Source of the DNA: Izemoplasma sp964435595
Lineage (GTDB): Bacteria > Bacillota_I > Bacilli_A > Izemoplasmatales > Izemoplasmataceae
DNA: 5,437 nt
Assembly (NCBI GenBank): GCA_964435595.1
Contig: CAYSZV010000045.1
Location: 1 to 5,437, forward strand
Direction of reading: 5' to 3'
Below, in pieces: positions 1-4,896 of the stretch. The position numbers were made by a program, and so were the translations under genes. The notes beneath the pieces are model-generated. The model searched no databases. It was not told where the DNA came from and saw only the letters and a list, made by a program, of their open reading frames with translations. Within the stretch, counting starts at the first letter, position 1, and each line of letters begins with the position of its first letter.

Positions 1-956
1 TCTTAAGAGCAGCAGGTCTATCTACAAATATAGAACTGGTTCCAACTATTAAAAAAATTGGTGGAAATGGGCCCATTATGTGTAATGCGTTCGCAATGCA
101 TAATCCCAAATTAGCTTATATGGGAGCATTGGGTCATCCTTCTATTGATGATGTATTTAAAGTGATGGAAGACAAAGTTGATCTATATTCATTTGCAACT
201 AGCGGACACACAGATGCGTTAGAGTTTGATGATGGTAAGTTGATGTTTGGTAAAATGCAATCTTTGAATGATGTAACATATGAAAACTTAATAGAAACAG
301 TTGGTGAAACTCAATTAGTAGATATGTTATCTAAAACAGATTTGATGGCAAACGTGAACTGGAGTATGTTGCCTTTACTAACTGATTTGTGGGTAAAATT
401 AATAAAAAACATATTACCACAACTTCCAGATAGAAAATCTAAACCATTCTTATTTGTTGACCTTGCAGATCCGGAAAAAAGAGAGAATGAAGAAATCGTT
501 GAAGCATTAGAATTGTTGAAACAATTTAAAAGCAAATTTAGAGTTGTCTTAGGGTTGAACAAGAAAGAAGCATATGATGTTGCAAATGTACTTGATTTGT
601 TTGATGGACCATCATTAGAACATATGCAGGTTTCTTTGGAAGACTTGAATATTGCTTTACAAGAACATTTAGATATAGACTATATTGTCATTCATCCGGT
701 TGATCGTTCATGTGTTGTAGTTAATAACACGTTCTATATGGAAGAAGGACCATATATATCAAAACCAAAACTTTCAACAGGGGCAGGAGATAATTTTAAT
801 GCTGGGTTCATGTTGGGACTCTTATTGGGGCTTAATCCAGATCAAGCGTTATTGACAGGAATGTCAACATCTGGATTTTATGTTAGAAATGCAAGAAGTC
901 CAAAATTTGAAGAACTCTACACGTTTATGAAAGAATGGGCAGAAGGTAAAATTTAA
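1..956 (+). CDS. PfkB-family carbohydrate (sugar/nucleoside) kinase, 5'-truncated by the window edge
   Basis: The frame is open from the first bases (first whole codon at 3) to a TAA at 954-956, so the gene begins upstream and the ATG at 78 is internal. 317 residues are visible. The family transfers phosphate from ATP to a sugar, nucleoside or similar hydroxyl in the cytoplasm. Visible-fragment residues 20-23 (GGNG) followed by an N/A-rich helix resemble the substrate-binding glycine motif near the PfkB N-terminus. NKKE at 186-189 fits the family's N-x-x-E motif that coordinates Mg2+/phosphate. STGAGDNFNAGF at about 258-269 is the C-terminal signature, with the catalytic base as Asp263. The usual first Asp of D-T-x-GAGD is Ser here. 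The first beta strands, probably some 30-50 residues, are missing. The substrate cannot be told from this sequence. A strong terminator follows directly, so this is the last gene of its transcript. Family placement is firm; the specific activity is unknown. Confidence 0.85.
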   Translation, partial: LRAAGLSTNIELVPTIKKIGGNGPIMCNAFAMHNPKLAYMGALGHPSIDDVFKVMEDKVDLYSFATSGHTDALEFDDGKLMFGKMQSLNDVTYENLIETVGETQLVDMLSKTDLMANVNWSMLPLLTDLWVKLIKNILPQLPDRKSKPFLFVDLADPEKRENEEIVEALELLKQFKSKFRVVLGLNKKEAYDVANVLDLFDGPSLEHMQVSLEDLNIALQEHLDIDYIVIHPVDRSCVVVNNTFYMEEGPYISKPKLSTGAGDNFNAGFMLGLLLGLNPDQALLTGMSTSGFYVRNARSPKFEELYTFMKEWAEGKI

Positions 957-964
957 TATAAAGG

Positions 965-1001
965 AAAAGCACATTATTCAGTTGAATAATGTGCTTTTTT
1001 T
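965..1001. terminator. Bidirectional rho-independent terminator between convergent genes
   Basis: The arms 965-980 (AAAAGCACATTATTCA) and 983-998 are exact reverse complements, effectively a 15-bp stem with a tetraloop at 980-983. A run of seven T (995-1001) follows on the plus strand. On the minus strand the same stem is followed by TTTT. It lies 8 bp after the kinase stop and abuts the stop of the facing minus-strand gene at 1000-1002, so it plausibly ends both transcripts. Confidence 0.9.
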
Positions 1002-1437
1002 AAATTTTATCGTAAAATGAAAATATAATTGCTTTCTTTGGATTATCTTTAAGGACAAGTATTTTGATGGTCTCACCAGCTTTATATTCCTTTGCTTGTC
1101 TGTTTCTAACTACATATATTTTTCTTGTGAAGTGTTCGTTGTTGTATTGGTAGTTTACTTTGAAAAAAGGATATCTAGAAAAGAGTCTAATTTTTTCAAT
1201 GGTAGCAGAAGTAATGTCACCTTGATCAAAATATCGATCAATTACTTTACTTCTAAAGAAGGAAACGATTACGCTTATCAGAGCGAAACCAAAGAATATA
1301 TATGGTACATATGGTTCATCTGGCACCATAACAATCATCATTGTGCCGATTACAATATAAATCAATATTACAAATGTTGACGTCATAAGCCAATAATCTA
1401 TTTTTACTTTTTCCATAAATGTTGGAGAGTCTATCAT
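1000..1437 (-). CDS. Small two-helix membrane protein, DUF3592-like (hypothetical)
   Basis: 145 residues. Two hydrophobic segments at about 17-37 and 46-63 form a membrane hairpin with a short acidic/proline loop (PDEPYVPY) between them. Residues about 75-145 form a soluble, beta-rich domain with a pattern of short strands, a GETIKILVLKDNPKKA motif at 121-136 and a hydrophobic end. This arrangement resembles DUF3592-type proteins, in which a beta domain ends in G-x-x-V-x-V-x-Y-x-x-x-N-P-x-x-A. I recognise the layout, not a function. The start is ATG at 1437: AAGGTG at 1449-1444 sits 6 nt before it. A longer reading from an in-frame TTG at 1452 would place the start upstream of that site and overlap the preceding gene. 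The upstream yjbQ-like stop is 1 nt away, so the two are almost certainly co-transcribed and perhaps translationally coupled. The stop adjoins the shared terminator at 965-1001. Confidence 0.75.
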   Translation of the reverse strand: MIDSPTFMEKVKIDYWLMTSTFVILIYIVIGTMMIVMVPDEPYVPYIFFGFALISVIVSFFRSKVIDRYFDQGDITSATIEKIRLFSRYPFFKVNYQYNNEHFTRKIYVVRNRQAKEYKAGETIKILVLKDNPKKAIIFSFYDKI

Positions 1438-1438
1438 T

Positions 1439-1846
1439 TTATTCACCTTCAATCCTAACTATTAGATTTCTATTTCGTGGTCCATCAAACTCCATAAAGT
1501 AGATTCCCTGCCAAGTTCCAAGAATCATAGTGTTACGTTCTACTAATATAATTTGCTCTACTCCAATGATGCTTGATTTGATATGGGCATCAGAGTTTCC
1601 TTCAAAATGTTGGTAATCTCTATGGTTAGGAAATGTCTTATTTAAGCCGTTTAGCATGTCTGATTGCACGTCTGGATCAGCATTCTCATTGATTGTTATC
1701 GCAGCAGTAGTGTGTGGAACAAAAAGAATGATTTTCCCAGTCATTATATGTGATTGTTTTAAGAGCGTATTTACCTTAGCTGAGACATTTACCATTTCAT
1801 TCTTCTTGGAAGTTGATACTTGTATCGTATTTGTTATGTACTTCAT
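1439..1846 (-). CDS. yjbQ: YjbQ / UPF0047 family protein
   Basis: 135 residues, the normal length for this family (about 130-140). The family blocks are all visible in order: HTTAAI at 45-50, NENADPDV at 53-60, HFEGNSDAHIKSSIIG at 80-95 and LGTWQGIYFMEFDGPRNR at 109-126. The conserved histidines (45, 80, 88) expected to form the active or metal site are present. The family is small, soluble and widespread. Some members, including E. coli YjbQ, are annotated as secondary thiamine-phosphate synthase on the basis of weak complementation, so the physiological reaction remains unsettled. The start at ATG 1846 is preceded by GAAGGTGATC, a good Shine-Dalgarno. It is first in a two-gene operon with the membrane protein below it, and is transcribed from an extended -10 promoter at 1870-1875. 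Family assignment is very secure; the cellular role is not. Confidence 0.93.
   Translation of the reverse strand: MKYITNTIQVSTSKKNEMVNVSAKVNTLLKQSHIMTGKIILFVPHTTAAITINENADPDVQSDMLNGLNKTFPNHRDYQHFEGNSDAHIKSSIIGVEQIILVERNTMILGTWQGIYFMEFDGPRNRNLIVRIEGE
1444..1449 (-). promoter_or_regulatory. Ribosome binding site that fixes the start at 1437
   Basis: AAGGTG on the minus strand, embedded in the last codons of the upstream yjbQ-like gene (just before its TAA at 1441-1439), with a 6-nt spacer to ATG 1437. This favours the ATG over the upstream TTG at 1452. Confidence 0.7.
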
Positions 1847-1867
1847 TTGATCACCTTCAATCTATGA

Positions 1868-1898
1868 ATATTATAACATAATTAATATAGGGAATGAT
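1868..1898 (-). promoter_or_regulatory. Extended -10 promoter for the yjbQ operon
   Basis: On the minus strand, TGTTATAAT gives a TGn extension plus a perfect TATAAT (1875-1870). The place where -35 should be (about 1898-1893) reads ATCATT, a poor match, so recognition probably rests on the extended -10. Transcription would start near 1863, leaving a leader of about 16 nt that carries the ribosome binding site. The element overlaps the opposing promoter at 1900-1908. Confidence 0.65.
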
Positions 1899-1910
1899 AT
1901 GGTATAATAA
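1880..1910 (+). promoter_or_regulatory. Extended -10 promoter for the GyrI-like gene
   Basis: TGGTATAAT at 1900-1908 gives a TGn extension and a perfect TATAAT at 1903-1908. The -35 position 17 bp upstream (about 1880-1885, AATTAA) is poor. A start near 1915 leaves a short leader before the ribosome binding site at 1921-1928. The -10 lies inside a longer open reading frame that begins at 1894, which argues against any translation start upstream of it. Confidence 0.65.
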
Positions 1911-1920
1911 GAGTAGTTTT

Positions 1921-1928
1921 GGAGGTGG
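1921..1928 (+). promoter_or_regulatory. Strong ribosome binding site selecting a GTG start
   Basis: GGAGGTGG is a near-perfect Shine-Dalgarno. GTG at 1933 is 7 nt after GGAGG, whereas the in-frame ATG at 1942 is 16 nt away and ATA/ATG-like codons upstream lie in the promoter. The GTG is therefore the favoured start. Confidence 0.75.
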
Positions 1929-1932
1929 TCGT

Positions 1933-2394
1933 GTGGCTGTCATGAAATTTGAAATAGTTCATGTGTATCAAGTTGATTATATTGGCTATAAAGTGGAAGT
2001 TCCGATTAAGGATGTAACATCTGTGGATTTTCGATCGCTTTGGAACAAAGTTAGGAAAGAATTTCCGATTTTGGATGAAGAGTTTTATATTGGATATGAA
2101 GACTATTCTTCATTTAATGGAAAATCATATTTCTATTATGCATTGGCTCCAAAAAGAAAAGATAAAGTATATAAAAGTGTAGAAAAAATCACGATCCCAG
2201 AAGGTAGATACTATAAATACGAAAGTGTGAACAAAACTCATGATCAAGATTTTTTTCAAACAATGTATATGCATTTGAAGAGAAAAGGTGTGCGTCATGA
2301 TTCAACCTATGATTTAGAAATTATACCTCCTACCTTTTCTTATGATAATCCAGAATCAATTCTATATGTTGGAGTAAGGGAACTTGAGTATTAA
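1933..2394 (+). CDS. GyrI-like (AraC effector-binding) small-molecule-binding domain protein
   Basis: 153 residues from GTG 1933, the usual size of a stand-alone GyrI-like domain (about 150-160). The first third has a strand-helix layout (FEIVHVYQVDYIGYKVEV, then a helix around 33-43 with LWNKVRKEF). YIGYEDY near 52-58 and YFYYALAP at 66-73 follow. A second repeat begins with TIPEGRYYKYESV at 87-99, the typical 'I-P-x-G-x-Y' strand, followed by a helix (FFQTMYMHLKRKG). It ends with DLEIIPP at 127-133 and a strand ILYVGVRE. This duplicated SHS2-like order is that of GyrI/BmrR-type ligand-binding domains. No DNA-binding domain is attached. Members bind drug-like molecules or dyes, inhibit gyrase (E. 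coli GyrI) or act as hydrolases; which applies is not visible. It is divergent from the yjbQ operon, and no clear terminator separates it from ktrB 83 bp downstream, so some read-through is possible. Confidence 0.6.
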   Translation: MAVMKFEIVHVYQVDYIGYKVEVPIKDVTSVDFRSLWNKVRKEFPILDEEFYIGYEDYSSFNGKSYFYYALAPKRKDKVYKSVEKITIPEGRYYKYESVNKTHDQDFFQTMYMHLKRKGVRHDSTYDLEIIPPTFSYDNPESILYVGVRELEY

Positions 2395-2409
2395 ACTACC
2401 TGTATTATT

Positions 2410-2438
2410 TTGACTTTTGGTATTAAAAAGCGTATAAT
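2410..2438 (+). promoter_or_regulatory. Sigma-A type promoter of ktrB
   Basis: TTGACT (2410-2415) and TATAAT (2433-2438) are separated by exactly 17 bp, one mismatch from consensus overall. Initiation near 2445 leaves a leader of about 33 nt with the ribosome binding site, too short for a riboswitch such as the c-di-AMP element known upstream of some Bacillus ktr genes. Confidence 0.85.
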
Positions 2439-2477
2439 TCTCTATGATATGGAAATATAGGGAGAAAGGTGCATAAT

Positions 2478-3830
2478 ATGGATGACAAAAAAAGAAGATT
2501 CGCTCTGAGATCATTGAACACTGCTGAACTCCTTGTATTGGGATTTGCTGGTGTTATTTTGTTCGGTGCAATACTGCTAAGTTTACCTTTTGCTAGTGTT
2601 TCTGGTGAAAGTGTAGGTTTTGTAAATGCCCTGTTTACTGCGGCATCAGCAGTGGCTGTTACGGGTTTGGTTGTAGTTGATACAGCTACATATTGGACAA
2701 CGTTTGGACATGTTGTAATTATCGTTCTGATTCAAATCGGTGGATTAGGAATTATTACTATGGGAACCTTGTTTGCTTTAATATTGGGTCGTAGAATCAA
2801 TTTTCGTCAACGAATTGTAATGCAAGAAGCAATGAATAAAATCACACTTAATGGTGTTGTAAGATTAGCTAAATATATATTGATATTAACGTTTGCGGTT
2901 GAAGGGGTTGGAGCAATAATCCTAGCAACTAGATTTGTTCCAGAATTTGGATGGGGTGAAGGGATTTGGCTTTCTGTATTTCATTCTATTAGTGCATTCT
3001 GTAATGCAGGTTTTGACTTGATTGGTGATTTCCAGAGTTTAACTCCTTATGTGAATGATCCGATTGTTAGTTTGACTGTAGCGGGATTGATTATTATTGG
3101 TGGACTTGGATTCGTTGTTATCTTTGAATTATTAGATAAGAAAAGTATTAAACAATTGAGCTTGCACTCAAAATTAGCATTGTTAATGACACTAGTTTTA
3201 TTGTTGTCAGGTTATGTAATTGTAATGGCATTAGAATTTAATAATCCAGAAACAATGGGTAACTTGAGTGTTGGAGGAAAATTTTTAAGTGGATTCTTCC
3301 ATTCTGTAACACCTCGTACAGCAGGATTTAACACGTTACCGATGGATAAATTAATGATGGGTACGATTGTAATGACAATGCTGTTTATGTTTATTGGTGC
3401 TGGTAGTGCTGGTACTGCTGGTGGGGTTAAAGTTACAACTGTAGGTGTTATAATTGCATCTATTGTTTCAACCCTTAAAGGAAGAGAAGATGCAGAAGCA
3501 TTTAAAAGAAAATTACCAAGAGGTTTGGTAAATAAAGCAGTAGCCATTTTAACAATTGCATTATTGTGGATTATCACAGTCACATTCATATTATCGATTA
3601 CTGAAGATCAAACATTTGTTGACATATTATTTGAAGTAATTAGTGCATTTGGTACAGTTGGACTTTCGTTGGGTATTACTACTCAACTTAGTACAATTGG
3701 AAAATTGGTTATAACTATTACAATGTTTGTGGGACGTATTGGTCCGCTCACCTTATTTATGGCACTTGCTCAAAGACGTCAAGTTGCTAGTGTAATTCAA
3801 TATCCAGATGAAGAAATTATGATAGGATAG
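2478..3830 (+). CDS. ktrB: KtrB/TrkH-family potassium channel-transporter subunit
   Basis: 450 residues, matching KtrB (about 445-455) and shorter than most TrkH. The membrane-embedded subunit conducts K+ (often Na+-coupled) into the cell. All four pore repeats are visible, each with the selectivity-filter glycine: AVTGL 60-64 (G63), CNAGF 175-179 (G178), TAGFN 281-285 (G283) and GTVGLS 392-397 (G395). The glycine/alanine-rich intramembrane gating loop after the third repeat is GAGSAGTAGG at 307-316. The closing segment GRIGPLTLFMALAQRR (419-434) is typical. The start ATG 2478 has AAAGGTG 7 nt upstream of the spacer end (2465-2471, 6-nt spacer). An in-frame GTG at 2469 lies within that site. 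The gene has its own promoter and a terminator, so it is monocistronic. No cytoplasmic KtrA/KtrC RCK subunit is in the window, which is common since ktrC/ktrD-type genes are often unlinked. Identity is very secure; KtrB rather than TrkH is inferred from length. Confidence 0.95.
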   Translation: MDDKKRRFALRSLNTAELLVLGFAGVILFGAILLSLPFASVSGESVGFVNALFTAASAVAVTGLVVVDTATYWTTFGHVVIIVLIQIGGLGIITMGTLFALILGRRINFRQRIVMQEAMNKITLNGVVRLAKYILILTFAVEGVGAIILATRFVPEFGWGEGIWLSVFHSISAFCNAGFDLIGDFQSLTPYVNDPIVSLTVAGLIIIGGLGFVVIFELLDKKSIKQLSLHSKLALLMTLVLLLSGYVIVMALEFNNPETMGNLSVGGKFLSGFFHSVTPRTAGFNTLPMDKLMMGTIVMTMLFMFIGAGSAGTAGGVKVTTVGVIIASIVSTLKGREDAEAFKRKLPRGLVNKAVAILTIALLWIITVTFILSITEDQTFVDILFEVISAFGTVGLSLGITTQLSTIGKLVITITMFVGRIGPLTLFMALAQRRQVASVIQYPDEEIMIG

Positions 3831-3836
3831 TTTATA

Positions 3837-3876
3837 AAAAAGAAGTTGATTCGTTTGATTGAATCAACTTCTTTTT
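3837..3876. terminator. Bidirectional terminator shared by ktrB and the facing membrane-protein gene
   Basis: AAAAAGAAGTTGATTC (3837-3852) pairs perfectly with 3861-3876 across an 8-nt loop. Read on the plus strand the stem ends in TTTTT; on the minus strand it ends in a run of six T. It lies 6 bp after the ktrB TAG. The minus-strand gene's TGA (3866-3864) and its last few codons are inside one arm, so a single hairpin ends both genes. Confidence 0.9.
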
Positions 3877-4721
3877 ATTTTCTTTCGTAGAGCAGAGAAA
3901 GCTTGTTTAAATGTTAAAATTGTTTTACTGTGACTATTAGGAAATTTATCAGATAATCTCTTTAATCTAGGTCTATTTTCGATTGCCTGTTTCACAACAT
4001 CTAATTGAGTACGAATTCTTGCAACAAATTTTTCTTCTTTGATATCCTTGAATTTTTCTTCAAGTTCTTCCTTGAATTCTAGTAATGATTCCATCATGTT
4101 TTCTTTGTGAAGAACAATCTCAGATTTTACTTCTTCAACTTTTAAATTAAGTTTCATACTTAAGTCTATACCGGCATGTTCTAATGTAATAATAATATCT
4201 CTAACTTTAAATAGATCACGTAAAGTAAAGTATTCATCAATAATAAACACAAAGTAGAACACAGATAAGATAGATAACATATAATTTATCGGTATCATAT
4301 TGTACAATGTATCAAACGGAGGAAGGACGAATCTCCATAATGTATATCCACCTATGGCAAAGAAAGTAGTCACATACAAACTAACTCTTCCTTGTATATT
4401 GAAACGATGATGACTATAATCCCACCATCGTGCGTGAAATACTTTTTCCATAATGTAAGACGTTGTAAATTCCCATATAGCTGTGATCAATCCGATATAT
4501 ACAATCTCTAATATAGCTACTCCAAGATTAGAATGATCCAATCCTTGTAGTAGTTGCATTGTATAGACTACAGTCATTACTGCAAATCCATAAATAGGAA
4601 TATACGGACCGTGCAAAAATCCTCTGTTAATATATCTTTTTTCTTTTATTGATACATATGGAGTTTCCCATACCCATCCTATAATGCTAAACATCATAAA
4701 TAAAAATAACATTCTTTCCAT
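3864..4721 (-). CDS. CmpB-type integral membrane protein ('putative ABC transporter permease' family) with charged C-terminal tail
   Basis: 285 residues. The first ~165 match the family named ABC_trans_CmpB (PF06541): GWVWET at 15-20, NRGFLHGPYIPIYGF at 32-46, WEFTTSYIMEKVFHARWWDY at 83-102 and FNIQGRVSL at 107-115. Hydrophobic segments lie near 3-18, 40-58, 66-86, 112-131 and 143-162. From about 170 on it is cytoplasmic-looking, with heptad-like, Lys/Glu-rich stretches (about 190-250, for example LLEFKEELEEKFKDIKEE) predicting a coiled coil, and a basic end (KKIKRS). The database name implies transport, but no ATPase or binding-protein gene is nearby and the function of the family is essentially unproven. 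ATG 4721 has AGGTG 5 nt upstream. It is divergent from the MarR gene and ends in the terminator shared with ktrB. Family placement is firm; function is not. Confidence 0.85.
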   Translation of the reverse strand: MERMLFLFMMFSIIGWVWETPYVSIKEKRYINRGFLHGPYIPIYGFAVMTVVYTMQLLQGLDHSNLGVAILEIVYIGLITAIWEFTTSYIMEKVFHARWWDYSHHRFNIQGRVSLYVTTFFAIGGYTLWRFVLPPFDTLYNMIPINYMLSILSVFYFVFIIDEYFTLRDLFKVRDIIITLEHAGIDLSMKLNLKVEEVKSEIVLHKENMMESLLEFKEELEEKFKDIKEEKFVARIRTQLDVVKQAIENRPRLKRLSDKFPNSHSKTILTFKQAFSALRKKIKRS

Positions 4722-4762
4722 TATATCACCTGAATCTATTATACACTGTAGAGTATGAAATT

Positions 4763-4791
4763 AGTATAAACAGATTAGAGGATTTAAACAA
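4763..4791 (-). promoter_or_regulatory. Probable promoter of the CmpB-type gene
   Basis: On the minus strand, TTGTTT (4791-4786) and TATACT (4768-4763) are 17 bp apart, which would start transcription near 4756 with a leader of about 35 nt. A second TATAAT at 4743-4738 has no good -35 and would leave only about 10 nt of leader, so it is the weaker candidate. Confidence 0.5.
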
Positions 4792-4811
4792 ATTTCTAAA
4801 CTTTATAAAAA

Positions 4812-4825
4812 GTTCGAAATCGAAC
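4812..4825. promoter_or_regulatory. Operator O1: dyad GTTCGAAATCGAAC upstream of the marR promoter
   Basis: Two 6-bp half sites, GTTCGA and TCGAAC, are exact inverted repeats around a central AA. It ends 9 bp before the -35 of the MarR gene promoter and is an exact copy of the site at 4866-4879, sharing a preceding AA as well. It is presumed to bind the MarR-family dimer encoded next door. Confidence 0.75.
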
Positions 4826-4834
4826 ATAAAACAC

Positions 4835-4863
4835 TTGACACACGAGAAATATAGAGTTATAAT
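4835..4863 (+). promoter_or_regulatory. Perfect consensus sigma-A promoter of the MarR-family gene
   Basis: TTGACA (4835-4840), a 17-bp spacer, then TATAAT (4858-4863): a full match to consensus. The predicted start near 4870 falls inside the second operator. Such a strong promoter is what one expects when a repressor holds it down. Confidence 0.92.
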
Positions 4864-4865
4864 AA

Positions 4866-4879
4866 GTTCGAAATCGAAC
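4866..4879. promoter_or_regulatory. Operator O2: second dyad GTTCGAAATCGAAC over the transcription start
   Basis: Identical to O1 over all 14 bp, beginning 2 bp after the -10 and covering the presumed +1. Binding here would directly block polymerase or promoter clearance. The distance from O1 is 54 bp, about five helical turns, placing both sites on roughly the same DNA face. Confidence 0.82.
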
Positions 4880-4896
4880 GAAAGGAGAAATGAGTT

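Noticed and set aside
311..562. Minus-strand open frame of 83 codons inside the kinase gene
   Set aside because: It is antisense to a well-supported PfkB protein, has low-complexity Ser/Asn-rich composition, no ribosome binding site and no family resemblance.
1096..1380. Plus-strand open frame of 94 codons
   Set aside because: Lies antisense to the two-helix membrane protein gene, which has a good start site and operon context; the plus-strand protein looks like a reverse image of it.
1656..1850. Plus-strand open frame of 64 codons
   Set aside because: Antisense to the highly conserved yjbQ gene; no independent start signal.
1894..1932. Longer N-terminus for the GyrI-like protein starting at 1894
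   Set aside because: It would place coding sequence over the extended -10 promoter, and the strong ribosome binding site at 1921-1928 points to GTG 1933.
2395..2409. Terminator between the GyrI-like gene and ktrB
   Set aside because: No stable hairpin with a T run is visible; only weak AT-rich partial complementarity.
2469..2477. GTG at 2469 as the ktrB start
   Set aside because: The GTG overlaps the AAAGGTG ribosome binding site, which is well spaced for ATG 2478; AGGGAG upstream of the GTG is possible but only 4 nt away.
3212..3589. Minus-strand open frame of 125 codons inside ktrB
   Set aside because: Hydrophobic shadow of the KtrB membrane segments; no ribosome binding site and KtrB motifs are intact on the plus strand.
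4738..4743. Minus-strand TATAAT as main -10 of the CmpB-type gene
   Set aside because: No recognisable -35 at 16-18 bp and a leader of only about 10 nt; the pair TTGTTT/TATACT with 17-bp spacing is more convincing, though the site is not excluded.
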